Assembly (NCBI GenBank): GCA_014155875.1
Contig: JACEFZ010014538.1
Coordinates: 34,472 to 98,471, forward strand
Source: Cepaea nemoralis
Lineage: Eukaryota > Mollusca > Gastropoda > Stylommatophora > Helicidae
Reading direction: 5' to 3'
DNA: 64,000 nucleotides
Part shown: piece by piece, positions 1 through 11,484 of the stretch
Layout of the letters: every line of letters begins with the position of its first letter
Numbering within the stretch: position 1 is the stretch's first letter
Notes under the pieces: generated by a model
What the model was told of the DNA's origin: nothing
The model's database searches: none
What the model saw: the letters and a program-made list of their open reading frames with translations, nothing else
Position numbers and translations under genes: made by a program

Positions 1-2305
1 GTATGGAATCACAAATGAAATGCTAATAGGACTAGGCACCGATCCAAAAAAAAAGAAACTACTAGCAGTCCTAAATCACAGCTGGATCAGAGGAATAGTC
101 CCACAGGCATGGAAGGAAGCTATACTAATACCAGTCCCAAAGAAAGGAAAAGACCTGGAAGAACCAAATGGCTATCGACCTATCAGTCTACTTAGCTGTG
201 TAGGAAAATTAATGGAACGCATTATCAATGGCAGGCTAACATGGCATCTGGAAGAAACCAACTCTTAACACCACATCCAAGCAGGATTCAGAAAGTACAG
301 ATCCACTGAAGATCAAATAACCTATATAGCTCAGGAAATAGAGGATGCCTTCCAAGAGAAAAAGCACACACTAGCAGTCTGGATAGATTTAGAAAAGCAT
401 TTGATAAAGTATGGAAGGAAGGACTGAAAGTAAAACTGCAAAAAATGCATGTTTGTGGGAAAATGTATAAATGGATCAGCCACTACCTTGAGAACAGAAC
501 TGCCAGGACAAAAGTACAAGGACAAACAAGCAAAATGATGCTGTTGGAGCAAGGTGTCCCCCAAGGAGGAGTTCTTTCACCAACATTATTCCTAGCATAT
601 ATAAATGACATCACGGAAAATTTTCCAGCCAGAGTACACACATCCTCCTTTGCAGATGACCTAGCCATATGGACATCTGAAGAATATATTAGTACAGCTA
701 ACAGCAGAATACAGCAAGCCTTATTAGCGCTAGAGGACTGGTCAAAATCATGGCTAGTGAAGATAAGTGAGGAGAAAACAACATGCACAGTGTTCTCCCT
801 CTCAAATAAAACTCAGCAACCTAAGCTGGTATTGAATGGAAAAATATTGCGCCATGAAGAAAATCCAAACTATCTAGGAGTCACCTTTGATCGTCGCCTG
901 ACATGGAAGACACAGGTTGAGAAAAATCGAACAAGAGCAAGGCAGAGAATGGCAATCATGAAAAAGCTTGCTGGTACAACGTGGGGAGCAGATGAGAAAG
1001 TTCTCAAGAAGTTATATACTGGACGGGTGAGGCCAGTACTGGAATATGGCATTGCAGCTTGGGCAACAGCAGCTAAGTCAAACTTTAACAAAATAAGTAG
1101 AGTCCAAACCAAGGAATGCGAATCATAACTGGAAGCCTGAAGACAACGCCTATTAATGAACTAGAAAAGATCACTTGTTTACAACCAATGCAGGATAGAA
1201 GAGATAGCAGAGCCCAGCAACAAGCAGAAAAATTTAGAAGATTGACAGACCACCCTATGTATAACAGGTTTAATGGTTTTGGAAAGGGAAGACTGAAGCG
1301 TAGCAACTTTGTAGAAACTGCAAAACGAAAGATTAGGGCAGATCCCATACTTAACATATCAACAGTCAAACCCATTTACAATGCACACAAGTTCCCAGCT
1401 TGGAGACAGCAGCAACTGCCTGAGATGATAGAAAACATTCCTGGTATTGAGAAAAAGAACACTCAGAATGAAACCGAAAGAAGAAAAAGAACATTACCCA
1501 AGCAGCAATTGGACCCATGCATATACAGATGGATCAGCCAAAAATTCAATAGAAAATGGAGGAGGAGGAATTCTCCTAAATTTAAAAAATGGAGTGAAAA
1601 AAAACAGTCAGTGGCAACTGGAAAATTTTCAAGTAACTTCAAAGCGGAGGTAGAGGCTTTGAAAACTGCAGCAGAAATGCTCTTGATGGAGGAAAATAAA
1701 GAGAAGCAAATAGCTATCTTCACAGATGCAAAGTCAGCTGTCTCAATACTGAAGAGCAAAAACAGCACAGAACTAGCTGACCTAAGAGCAGCACTCCATG
1801 GTCTATGCCAGAAATCCAAAAAAGTTGTAATACAGTGGATCCCATCACATTGCAGTATACCTGGAAATGAAGAGGCTGACAGACTAGCAAAAGAGGGTGG
1901 ACGACTACCACAACCTGACATAAACATAACCTATAATGAGGCAAAGAGGTTTATAAAAAGCACTATAGAGCCAAATGGGAATCAGAGCATCCAGGCCACC
2001 AGAAGGATGATGCATATTACAAACTCGACCGAAGAGAACAAGTAGCAATCTTCAGACTCCGCACAGGACATAACAGGCTGAAATACCACTTGTTCAATAA
2101 ACTAAAGATAGGAGATACCGATGAATGTAATTGTGGAACTGGTAAAATGACAGCTAAACATTTGCTGCAAGAGTGCCCAATATATGCAGAACAGAGAAAG
2201 ATATTTTGGCCCACACCTGCTTCATTTGAGGACAAGCTCTATGGAGATATCAACAAGCTCAAGCTGACTGCAGCTTACTTTAACTACATTCAGGTTGACA
2301 TTTAA
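1..2305 (+). mobile_element. I-like LINE relic (reverse transcriptase plus RNase H), 5' end outside window
   Basis: This is the decayed second ORF of a non-LTR retrotransposon. The RT palm is readable from about 20 to 1128, with GYRPISL near 170, VPQGGVLSPTLF near 557 and the catalytic FADD in SSFADDLAIW near 650. An RNase H domain follows (YTDGSA near 1524, FTDAKSAV near 1718, WIPSHC near 1837), then a C-terminal Cys-rich motif (CNCGTGKMTAKHLLQECP near 2127). The frame changes at about 390, 1100, 1550 and 2040, and there is an in-frame stop near 268, so it is dead. It is the same family as the minus-strand copy at 23779-27850, sharing GFR..STEDQ, QEIEDAFQEKK and DKLYG. RNase H after the RT is typical of the I group. 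The family is inferred from motifs only. Confidence 0.85.
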
Positions 2306-2307
2306 AG

Positions 2308-2839
2308 GTGCATGAAGAAGTATTTAGACTGCCACACTTCATACCACAGGCATGTCGGTTACACAAGCCTCCCAGAGGCATGAAATGGAATATTGCTTGG
2401 ATAGCAAATCCATTACGTGGAAAGTCCGAATCGAAAGCTCACTGTGTGGGCTTCATAAAAGGTGGAAAAAGTGTCCTAGTGGCACAAAATGGAATATTGC
2501 TCGGATAGCAAATCCATTACGTGGAAAGTCCGAATCGAAAGCTCACTATGTGGATGTCATCTGCAGACTGCATTCTTCTGGCTTCCGGAAGAACAGCCTA
2601 TGGTGAACGGAAGACCCAATATACGGAAGTGAGGCTAAGCAGCCATGTGCAGGACGTGACGATTCCTTGGGTGAGCCCAGTACCAGAGCGCTGTGTGTTG
2701 GCTCTGCAATTATGGAAGCTTCCTTGGATGGCGGGGAATGCCCATGGTCTGCCCCTGCCTTCCCTTGAGGGCTGACCAGGATGCCTTTGGCTGTTCTGTA
2801 TGGGCCAGCTGGGATGGGAGATAACACCACAACAGTGAG
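2308..2839. repeat. Unclassified stretch with a 108-bp-spaced direct repeat
   Basis: A segment of about 58 bp containing GGATAGCAAATCCATTACG occurs at about 2385-2443 and again at 2493-2551, with the same 108-base spacing for the surrounding text. This gives short overlapping open frames that look alike, but they are repeat products and not genes. Nothing else is recognised before the SINE-like element that follows. Confidence 0.6.
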
Positions 2840-2844
2840 AGTCT

Positions 2845-3011
2845 AACGTCCTAAGAAACCCCCGGGAAGGTTAACCCGGTCAACAAATGCCCGCAGAAGT
2901 CGGAATGTGTCGGCCTAACGGCGCAAGAACGCAGCTCTGCTGTAAACAGGCACAACGCAATCACGTCCGGGAAAAAAAAAAACTCCGGATCAACGCAGGA
3001 GAAGAAGAAGT
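2845..3011 (+). mobile_element. SINE-B copy (short GAA-tailed retroelement)
   Basis: One of four copies of a short element, here in sense orientation. It begins CCCCGGGAAGGTTAACCCGG, continues through a conserved middle (GCGCAAGAACGCAGC) and ends in a GAAGAAGAAG tail. The other copies are at 6617-6769, 11485-11820 (interrupted) and 16016-16160. All three complete copies share the 5' end, which argues for a full-length unit rather than random truncation of a longer element. I see no clear TSD for this copy. Confidence 0.7.
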
Positions 3012-3417
3012 ATTGGATTTTTATGGGTGGATATGCAAACTGGAATGATGTTGTTTAAAACACGAGCGCTAGTTTTGAACCCGTTCAACCCCTACACTGG
3101 CATTAAATTGGATTTAAAAGTTGACTTCTAATTCAGAAAGCAATGGGAACCTATTGGATATATAGGGTGTATTTTAATGACTGTGCAGTGTTTGAAAATA
3201 TTGCCGGTCCAAGTTTTGTAATTACCCTCTGTAAAGTTATTGCAACAATAGGTAAATGCAATCCCAGACACTGTCAGCATAACCTTCCCTGCTGATGGCG
3301 TAACCTGGGATTTTTGGACACAAGGCGAAGAAGGATGTTTCCATTGCATTGAAGCACGCTTTGATTCGGAATGGTAGTCAGCATAAACAGGAAGCATTTC
3401 CTTATGAATGTCTTTTT

Positions 3418-3420
<3 letters not shown>
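3012..3420. other. No gene; SINE-like scrap
   Basis: A weak tRNA-derived SINE trace lies at about 3040-3150 (GTTCAACCCC box-B-like, then a short match to SINE-A text, CAGAAAGCAATGG). The rest is unique-looking sequence. Confidence 0.35.

Positions 3421-3460
<40 letters not shown>
3421..3460. repeat. (CA)n microsatellite
   Basis: An uninterrupted CA tract of about 40 bases. It creates Thr-His open frames on both strands that are not genes. Confidence 0.95.
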
Positions 3461-3462
<2 letters not shown>

Positions 3463-4477
3463 CGCACACCAGCACGTTGCTCGTTGGTTGTACACTCCAT
3501 AAGTACAGTCGCCATTTTGTTTATGCGCTGCGCATGAGACACCTAGCGCCACCTGATGAACGAGAATATAAAGTTCGATGTTGCTGTCACCTAATGACAC
3601 CTGTAGAAAACACCAACTACATTTACCTGCCATCACACATAACCGTGTGACTTACTTATTGATTCGACCTCGTACACCACACAGTGTATGTAGCCATGAC
3701 CTCGTTCACGATTGGTGAACTGACAGCCTTCACCTCGTTCACGTATGGTGAACTAACAAGCGGAGGCAAGTATGATTCACTGTGACAGGGGCATACCTCT
3801 CGTGGGCTCTTTAGTTGTCAACGTCAGATTATTATAGATATAGAATCATGGTTATGCCTCTGATTAGCTGCAGAATTGTTGCAAAAACAATTGGTTGCTT
3901 GGCTGACTGGTAATTTCCCAGAAGGCTTGAAGCATTGGCTCTTAGGTCTTCAGAGCCCTGAGAATGGCTGGGCATTTATCGGACTGAGGTTGGTGTAGAG
4001 ACCGAAGTACCACCTTCACGGGGGTACTATGTTGCAGCGCTCTCCTTCCCCTCTCCAACCAGCGGGTGTACGAGGCCTATACTGTAACATCACATTACAG
4101 AGAGGCACTAGGACGTTGGCCTAACCAATGCACCCTGTCTGTAGTAAGGTCCTACCATGTAGGTGATCTCCAAGGTTGTGACCAGTATGAAAGTAGGCCT
4201 GGGTATGGCGAGGTCATCGGCCCGCAGACACAGTGTCTTCCCTTGAATGTCCTGTGTTCGGGTGGTTGCTCTCAACCATCAAGTCCTGTCTTAATGGCTG
4301 TCAAATCAAGACATCATCAACGTTTTCTCAGCCAACTTTACAACACAACCACGTCTTATTTCTCTCTAAAGCCCAGTGTTATGTTGAACTGCATGGCGAA
4401 TTCAGCATGTCGCAATCAACACCAGAATTTATTGGCTGTTTGCAATTTCCTAAACAGTTTTACGTCAAGTAGTTTGG
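3461..4477. other. No recognised feature
   Basis: The only internal structure seen is a short direct repeat at about 3697-3755 (ACCTCGTTCACG followed by TGGTGAACT, twice). The 179-codon open frame at 4066-4605 has no recognisable domain and runs into a SINE, so I do not call it a gene. Confidence 0.5.
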
Positions 4478-4739
4478 CATTGCCGGTCTCTCTGGCCGAG
4501 TGGTTACACGACTTTCTTGGTAATCGCGTTTATCCACGCAGGATAACGCAGCGCGCGAGAATTGGAAGCGGTTCTTCCCGCGTTGGTGATTTGCAGGATA
4601 ACTGAGCCGGCCGCTCAGAAAGCAATGGCAAACTACTAAGCGTAATTTTGCCAAGAAATCAACAATCAGCTGAAAGATCCTGATGTTGACAGGAATGTCC
4701 TGTAAAAGGATATGCGAATTAAAAAAAAAAAAAAAAAAG
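4478..4739 (+). mobile_element. SINE-A copy, tRNA-derived head and poly(A) tail
   Basis: The head contains TGGCCGAGTGGTTA, a tRNA-Ser/Leu-type A box, followed by a degenerate B box. The body contains GCAATGGCAAACTACT and TTGCCAAGAAATC, the end reads GTCCTGTAAAAGGATATGC, and an A tract follows at about 4720-4738. This family recurs at 8335 (-), 11533 (+), 37425 (-), 38191 (+), 40736 (+), 41060 (+), 48635 (+) and 49281 (-). A pol III promoter and reverse transcription by a partner LINE are expected for this class. Confidence 0.85.
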
Positions 4740-4998
4740 ATTGGCATTGCCATCTACACGGCCGACGCTCGTACCTTAGTGAAAATAATCGCAAAGCAAC
4801 ATTCTCTCAAATAGTCTGTGGCTGTATTTCACACCCAGTAGTTTGGAACTATGAAACTGAGTTCTTTACTCCTAAGCCACGGCCGTCCACAGCCTAATGA
4901 GGAAGAATACAAAACGCAATTCTATCATTTTGTGATTGTGTTCGTGTGGAACCAACCCGTTCTACACTACGTTTTTGTTGATTTAAAGGCATGAGTTA
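4740..4998. other. Possible remnant of a second tRNA-headed repeat
   Basis: Text at about 4870-4895 reads on the minus strand like a tRNA-type head (GGACGGCCGTGGCTTAGGAG). No TSD or tail is visible. Confidence 0.3.
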
Positions 4999-5375
4999 GT
5001 TTGACATTCATTAATGATCCCAATAAATGCGATAGTTTCGTGTTTTATGTCCGAATTAATGCATAAGTTAGTTTCATGTCTATTAATGAGTTCAATAAAT
5101 GCAGCAGTACTTTGCGTGCTCATTAATGATTCCAGTGAATTCATTAATCAATTTAATGTCTATTAATGATCCCAATAAATGCAGTAGTTTCGTGTCCATT
5201 AATGATTCCAATAAATACAATATTTTCATGTCCACTAATCATTCCAATAAATGCGACAGTTTCACGTTAATTAATCATCCCAATAAATTAGTTTCATGTC
5301 CATTAACAGTTTCAATAAATGCAGTAGTTAATTGCATGTCCATTTATCATCAGCGTGTGGAAGTCTTGGGCAATT
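4999..5375. repeat. Degenerate tandem repeat, about 40-bp unit
   Basis: Units built on CATTAATGATTCCAATAAATGC plus GTTTCATGTC repeat about eight or nine times with many substitutions and length changes. The open frame at 5099-5377 is a by-product of the repeat. Confidence 0.8.
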
Positions 5376-5898
5376 AAAGAACTTTCGCCTTCATGAGGAT
5401 TCAAACAGACTGCCACAGGGCCTGTATTCAAGCGTCACTCGCTACAGCACCTCCTTTACATCATAGTAAACATAACTGAATGCGCTTCTGAGAATATACA
5501 GTATACACATTTTATACGCTATATTATACACATATTTCCTATATATGACACCGCAATAAACCCCAGCATTTTGGGCCTGTTTGTGATTTATTGGGCACGT
5601 TTACGTTCACCAGTTTACCATATATAAAGTAAAAGGTTTACAGCAAAGATTCTCACCATGTGGGTCCCTCTTTCGGGGCAGGGGTGGGGGGGGGGGGGGG
5701 GGGGGGGAGGCGAAGGGTAAATTCTAAAAACAAAAAAAAAGCAGTAAAACAAATGAAACATGGAAAAGGTGGGTGGATGGAGCAAATATTGATATTCAAA
5801 ATGGGGCACACATGAAAGGAGGTTGAAAAACGCTGGATAACAAGGCGCTCAAAGACGCCCTTTCAGTTTACCACGTTTTGTGTCACCACAATGACATT
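5376..5898. other. No gene; SINE-A fragment and poly-G tract
   Basis: About 5560-5620 matches the minus-strand 3' part of SINE-A (CCCCAGCATTTT, then a degenerate GTTTACGTTCACCAGTTT). A run of about 22 G lies at 5687-5708. Nothing else is recognised. Confidence 0.5.
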
Positions 5899-6270
5899 CA
5901 TTCATACAGCTGGTCTCTTTCAGAACTTCGCTTTCATCACCATAAGACTCGACCTTTTACCTGTCCCACTGCTTCATGCAGTTTCAAGCCAGGGTGTCTT
6001 TTATGTCCCGTTTCTTCCTTCGTGCTGATCAAACTCTGCTCCATCCTATAAGAACCAGATCTTCCATTGCTGTTCTTTCTAATCCACTGTGGCGCTTAAC
6101 ATGTTTCGGTTTACGGGACATAAAGCAATCTGTGAGCAACTTTTCTTCGATGTTAGATATTCTAGAAATGTCCGCATTTTTCTTCCTCTTGATCCAGTGT
6201 ATTCTATTAATTTTTGTGTAGCATTTATTGATGATTCAACGGACAAGAAGGCGTTTGCCTGCAAAGCGTT
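5899..6270 (+). repeat. Interspersed repeat H, copy 1
   Basis: This resembles 18070-18380 in the same orientation. Shared landmarks in the same order are AGAACTTCGCT, CTTCGTGCTGAT, and CCAATGCTGCCCTTTCT against CCATTGCTGTTCTTTCT. Divergence is high. No coding motif or terminal structure was recognised, so the class is unknown. Confidence 0.5.
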
Positions 6271-6616
6271 GTGGAACGTAATGAGCACGGCAAGGCACGT
6301 AGCGCGCCCTGGTTATCCATTGCACCTGTATTCGTCTCCAGTCGTCTTGACTTGTCTTGCCACTGGACTGAGATGGACTCAAGCGAGAGAGTGTGGTCGA
6401 CGACTTGTGCAACTCCTCCTCACTTTAATCCAGTTCATCGCGCAAGTTATTCTTCTTTCAACTTCATCCAGCATTTAAGTTCACAAACCTCGATTTTCTT
6501 TTCTAGTGATTGATACATTGTCCATTGTTCACAGTCGTATGTTGCCAAATGAACGATTCCTGGTATCAAAATGTTTATTTTAACTTAGTTCTTTTGAAGA
6601 TATACTTTAGGATCTT

Positions 6617-6769
6617 CTTCTTCTTCTTCTTCTTCTTCGTTCATCCGGATTTTTTTTTTTCGGATGTGATTGCGTTGTGCCTGTTTACAGCAGAGCTGCG
6701 TTCTTGCGCCGTTAGGCCGACACATCCGACTTCTGCGGGCATTTGTTGACCGGGTTAACCTTCCCGGGG
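6617..6769 (-). mobile_element. SINE-B copy with 12-bp TSD
   Basis: The element is on the minus strand: the plus strand starts with the tail (CTT)n and ends CCTTCCCGGGG. It is bracketed by CTTTAGGATCTT at 6605-6616 and again at 6770-6781. The perfect 12-bp duplication shows that this 153-bp unit inserted as such, by target-primed reverse transcription. Confidence 0.85.
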
Positions 6770-6954
6770 CTTTAGGATCTTAATTCTATTTTACCTGATT
6801 CAGTGCAAAGCAAAATGTAGTGTTTGGATCAAACGAGCTACACAATCAAATGAACACGTATTATAATGTAAAAGTCATAAACTGCCCGGAGAGACGAATA
6901 TAAGTGTAGGTTCCTGTAGTATGGCTAGGTTCGTGCCTCTGCGATACTTGTAGT

Positions 6955-7965
6955 CTGGTTGAGTACGTGTGAGTTCAGATTTCTGTAGTCTGACTCCGTA
7001 CATGTGTGTGCAAATTTATGTAGCCTGACTCTGTATACGTGTACGCAGAATTATGTAGTCCCGTACACGTTTGTGCAGATTTATGTAGTCTGACTCCGTA
7101 CACGTGTGTGCAGATTTCTGTAGTCTGACTCCGTACACGTGTGTGCAGATTTCTGTAGTCTGACTCCGTACACGTGTGTGCAGATCTCTGTAGTCTGACT
7201 CCGTACACGTGTGTGCAGATTTCAGTAGTCTGACTCAGTACACGTGTGTGCAGATTTCTGTAGTCTGACTTCGTACACGTGTGTGCAGATTTATGTAGTC
7301 TGACTCAGTACACGTGTGTGCAGATGTCTGTAGTCTGACTTCGTACACGTGTGTGCAGATTTCTGTAGTCTGACTCAGTACACGTGTGTGCAGATTTCTG
7401 TAGTTTGACTGGGCCCACGTGTGTGCAGATTCATATAGTCTGACAGGGTCTAAGTATTCGCAGATTTATGTAGTCTCACTGGGTCCACGAGTGTGCAGAC
7501 TACTGTATTCTGACTGGGTCCATGTGTGTGCAGACTATTGTATTCTGACTGGGTCCATGTGTGTGCAGACTATTGTATTCTGACTGGGTCCATGTGTGTG
7601 CAGACTATTGTATTATGACTGGGTCCACGAGTGTGCAGACTACTGTATTATGACTGGGTCCACGAGTGTGCAGACTACTGTATTATGACTGGGTCCACGA
7701 GTGTGCAGACTACTGTATTATGACTGGGTCCACGAGTGTGCAGACTACTGTAATCTGACTGGGTCCACGAGTGTGCAGACTACTGTATTATGACTGGGTC
7801 CACGAGTGTGCAGACTACTGTATTATGACTGGGTCCACGAGTGTGCAGACTACTGTATTATGACTGGGTCCACGAGTGTGCAGACTACTGTATTATGACT
7901 GGGTCCACGAGTGTGCAGACTACTGTATTCTGGGTTCAAGTATGTCATAATTTTGTAATCTGACT
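6955..7965. repeat. 35-bp minisatellite with two phases
   Basis: About 28 units of 35 bp. The first half (to about 7420) has units like GTAGTCTGACTCCGTACACG plus TGTGTGCAGATTTCT. The second half (about 7420-7930) has a related but distinct unit, CTGGGTCCACGAGTGTGCAG plus ACTACTGTATTATGA, which is far more homogeneous towards the right. The unit length is the same in both halves, so one variant spread within a single ancestral array. Minus-strand open frames here are repeat artefacts. Confidence 0.95.
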
Positions 7966-8334
7966 GGATCCAAGTCTGTGCGGGTCCCTGTAGACTTCCC
8001 AATATATTTCATGGTAACCATTTAGACTGGGTCCACCTGGACTCCTAGACTAATCTGTTACATCCCTCTCAATGCGGATTCGAACCGATTACCACCCAGG
8101 AGGCAGGCCAATGGCTAGCCACAACCTTGCCGTAGCTCCCAGGTGTTCATTTATTACCGAATTATAAATTATATCTATGGCCTGCGTGCTTTTGCTAATG
8201 TATTCGGCATCGATTACAGGCTTCTGTTCTGGCTGAGGGATGTTGGCTACTTTCCCATTCATTTTCCACCTAGTGTCAAGCAAAGGACTCTTTTACACGC
8301 CTTTAGTCGCATTTAGGCATACGGTTAGTTAGTT
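7966..8334 (-). mobile_element. Possible tRNA-headed SINE remnant
   Basis: The minus strand at about 8065-8130 has an A-box-like TGTGGCTAGCCATTGGC and a good B box, GGTTCGAATCC. No tail or TSD is clear. The remainder of the interval shows nothing. Confidence 0.45.
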
Positions 8335-8640
8335 AGTTAGTTGCAGTCAACCCCAGCATGTTTTGACTGTGTGATTTCTTGGCAGGCTTACATTCAGTAG
8401 GTCTGCTGGGCACTCGGTATTACATCCATATTTTGCATAGACCGTATCGGTACACCGTTGTTGATGTGATCAATATTCCGCTGGCCGCATTTACTTCCCA
8501 GAAGAATTTCTGCCATTTATTTTGGACTGGGTCAACTTAAGACTAAAGTCACTTTATTTTTTAATCCAACATCAGTTCGACTCCATGATCACCGAGTCGG
8601 CTGACAGCCCTACTAGCCCGTGTGCTATCGTAGCCCCTAT
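8335..8640 (-). mobile_element. SINE-A copy, diverged
   Basis: The plus strand reads the family backwards: GTTGCAGTCAACCCCAGCATG, TTTCTTGGCAGGCTTACATTCAGTAG, and at about 8590 a head-like CACCGAGTCGGCTGAC. The middle is poorly conserved. A run of TTAG repeats abuts the end at about 8323-8342. Confidence 0.6.
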
Positions 8641-8689
8641 GGCAACGAAGTGTACAGGTTAATATTCTCTTCATCCTAACTTTTAACAA

Positions 8690-8870
8690 GGATCCCCAGT
8701 GAACGGGGAGATACTAGAACAAATAACAATTTTCTCCTATCTTGGGCATGTAACAGCAGATGATGGCATGAATGAAACAGAAATCAAGAGAGAATAAGAT
8801 TGGCCAAAAACGTTTTCAGCAATATGAAATATCTAGAGAGTTTTACAACGTATTGAAAATGAGAGTTGTA
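8690..8870 (+). mobile_element. Scrap of a second RTE-like LINE
   Basis: The translation gives VNGEILEQITIFSYLGHVTA and then ETEIKR, and the text ends near the Met-Arg-Val-Val segment that normally precedes the conserved YGCEAW region of RTE-like LINEs. It then passes directly, at about 8870, into an internal point of a different LINE (next entry). The piece is about 180 bp long and frameshifted. Confidence 0.6.
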
Positions 8871-10020
8871 TGCTATGTATATGCTGACTACAGTAATTGA
8901 ACGTTCTACAGAAGTAAACAAAGATCAATATCTTTGCTTTATTGACTACACAAAGGCTTTCGATAAAGTGAAATATGTCGATATGATAAGGATGCATGAA
9001 GATCTACAATTTGATGGAAAAGACCTTAGAATTGTAAAATGCATATATTGGAAGCAACAAGCTGCCATTAGAATTGATAACAATGTAGGTCAATATCAAC
9101 TTATTAAAAGAGGTGTGAGACACTGATGTGTAATGTCTCCAGATCTTTTTTCACTGTACAGTGAAAATATTTTCAGAAATATAGAAGATATGGAAGGAAT
9201 CAACATTGGGGGACGATACATCAATAACATTAGATATGCAGATGATACAGATTTGATTGCAGACAATGAACAGGACCTGCAAAATTCAGTAGATGCGGTT
9301 GTTGCACACAGTGAACAACTAGGGTTAGAACTGAATATTAAGAAGACACAGATTATGGTCGTCACTGGGAAGAAGGAAATAGCACAATGTGATATACGAG
9401 TAAATGGGCATATTCTTAAGCAAGTGAATCGATACAGTTATCTCGGCACAGTTATAACATCTGATGGGAGATGCTTTGAAGAGATTAGAACAAGAATTGC
9501 CATTGCGAAGGTAGCCTTCTGCAAGATGAAAAACATACTGACCAATAAAAAGATATCAATTGAAACGATAAAAAGAGTGTTGAAGTGCTACATAGAACCT
9601 ATACTTTTGTATGGATGTGAAGCGTGGACAATGAGCAACCACGCTGAAAAACATTTGATGGCTGTGGAAATGTGGTTTCTAAGGAAAATGCAAAGAATGC
9701 CATGGTCAGACAGAAAACCCAATGAACAAGTCCTTCAAGAAACGAATGAAGATCGTAAAATGATTAGAGTCATTAGACGTAGACAGTCAAAATTTATTGG
9801 GCATGTTATGAGAAGAAATGAATTGGAGAACTTGGTGACAACTGGCAAGATCGAAGGGAGGAGACCAACGGGAAGACCGAGAAATGAATACCTGGATGGC
9901 TTGACCACATGGCATGGTCGAAACAGAAACATGGAGCTAATCTACGACTCTGATGATCGAGTGAGATGGCAGAACATGACCGCCCACGCTTATCGGCATG
10001 GTACATGATTGATGGATGAA
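8871..10020 (+). mobile_element. RTE-type LINE, 5'-truncated, RT to C-terminus
   Basis: Enters inside the RT domain (TVIERSTEVNK, FIDYTKAFDKVKYVDMIR near 8937), continues through RGVR-stop-CVMSPDLF near 9110, the catalytic IRYADDTDLIAD near 9229, SYLGTVITSDGR near 9436, YGCEAWTMS near 9609 and IGHVMRRNELENLVTTGKI near 9797, and ends AYRHGT-stop at 10008. A TGA at 9124-9126 replaces the usual Gln-Gly before CVMSPDLF. The rest of the frame from 9133 is open for 291 codons and YADD is intact, so it is relatively young. The tail is a short GATTGATGGATG run. Close relatives are at 43170-45385 and several 3' fragments. It is not functional alone, because the endonuclease domain is absent. Confidence 0.88.
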
Positions 10021-10079
10021 AAATGAGAATTGACAAATGTTATGTATATTTACCACTGTTATAGAGTGTTGTGAGGTCA

Positions 10080-10565
10080 GGTCTTAGTCAGATATGACTG
10101 AGCTACCGTATGAAAGTAGACGCTACTACCTGCTTTCTGTTAGCGCAGAATGTTGGACGGAGCTTACCAAACCCGACACCCCACTTTGTGCCAACGGCTT
10201 CGGGCGGAAGAGCGCAATTGGGAGGGTACAAGCCTTATCCTGGTGTGAAAAAATGCAGCCTAAAGACTAAATGTCATGGCAGGGCATACCAGGCTCTAAG
10301 CCTTGGTTGGTAACTGGTCTAGGATCGAAGCTCCCACAATTAGGTGGAGTTAGAGCATTGCTTTGCTGATCCAGCAGCTTCTGCAGCCTGTCTTTTTCCA
10401 GACGTATTGATGTTACCTTTCCTCTGGAGTAAACTAGACAGGCCAAGATAGGGATCATGCTGCATGGGCAACATGGTGGTCTCTAAATTCAGCCCAGGCT
10501 TTGTGTTATTTAGAGATAACCCCCGTGTTACAAACTTCCGTCTGTCAAGACGTCAAGGTGCCAGT
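10080..10565 (+). repeat. Interspersed repeat C, copy 1
   Basis: Matches 33530-34030 along its length in the same orientation. Shared landmarks are CAGATATGACTGAGCTAC, ACTACCTGCTTTCTGTTAGCGC, ACAAGCCTTATCCT, GATCATGCTGCATGG and ATTCAGCCCAGGCTTTGT. No protein motif or termini were recognised. It may be the untranslated part of a larger element. Confidence 0.75.
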
Positions 10566-10772
10566 CAGTATAGGGTGTGGAAGCATGGGTAATGAACAAG
10601 CAATTAGAAAGTCGAATAGAGACCCTCGAGATGTGGACATACAGAAGATTATGTCGTATTTCATGGAAACAAAAACAAATATAGAGATTCTTGAAATGCA
10701 TGAATGAAAAGAAAGTTGAGAGAAATAACAAATAAACAAAAACATAGATTCAAGTGAAATTTTTCGGCAAGT

Positions 10773-10875
10773 TTTTTTGTTTTTTTTTTTGCACTCGCTC
10801 GCTTTGAACTCAAGCGTAGTCCATAACACTACTTCTAGTTGTGCTGGGCTAAATTTTGAGTGTGGATTAGCTTTT
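10773..10875 (-). mobile_element. SINE-F fragment (3' half)
   Basis: The plus strand has a T run at 10771-10790 and then TTTGAACTCAAGCGTAGTCC and GATTAGCTTTTC, matching the 3' half of the copies at 15395-15670 (+) and 58790-59065 (-). The tRNA-like head is missing. Confidence 0.7.
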
Positions 10876-10924
10876 CTTATTCAGCAACGTTAAACGACAT
10901 TACAATTAAACTTATAAACACCAT

Positions 10925-11125
10925 ACTGGAAGGTAACGGTGAAGACAAACGAGAATACATGGTGAAGACAGCCATACAGGTGGGGTGATAACATCAAGAG
11001 ATGGACACAAAACAAGTCTGACAGAATGTACAATCAATGCGAACAACAATTTTGGAAACGCATTACAGCCAACCTTCATTGTGGAGACGGCACCTGACTA
11101 ATTTATTTAATTTATGAAAACGCAA
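10925..11125 (+). mobile_element. LINE 3' end (RTE-like C-terminus)
   Basis: The translation resembles the usual C-terminal segment W-DNIKRWT-NL-ECTI-A---Q-W---IAANLH-GDGA of RTE-like LINE proteins, as in GDNIKRWTQN and ITANLHCGDGT. The same family end is at about 35165-35390. It is 5'-truncated and frame-broken. Confidence 0.65.
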
Positions 11126-11484
11126 CTACAGACCAGGCTGGGAACGTTGGTGACGCTGATTTAAACACGAACCAACTCTTACACACAGCGTACATTTTCC
11201 ACCTACAGAATCTGGCTGTGCGAGTTGATTTGATAACAAATGTCGGATGTGTCCGTCATCAAGTTGACACGTCAGCGAAAGGTCAAAAGATGATCATTGA
11301 GTGGTGAATGAGGGGAAGTAGTGACAGCAGTAACCTTTGACCTTCCTGTACTGTGGTACATTTATCAGGTGTATGCATATGTGGCCTTGATTACCAGGCA
11401 GCAACTTTCACTCTGTCGAAATGAAGAATTTTATTTGACAATTGTATTTATTTTAATTGTATTTTGAAATGTATTGTCTTCTTC
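11126..11484. other. No recognised feature
   Basis: AT-leaning sequence with no motif, repeat copy or open frame of note. Confidence 0.5.

Noticed and set aside
1463..1927. 154-codon minus-strand frame
   Set aside because: Antisense of the LINE RNase H domain.
4066..4605. 179-codon plus-strand frame
   Set aside because: No recognisable domain, and the last part runs through a SINE-A head. Not supported as a gene.
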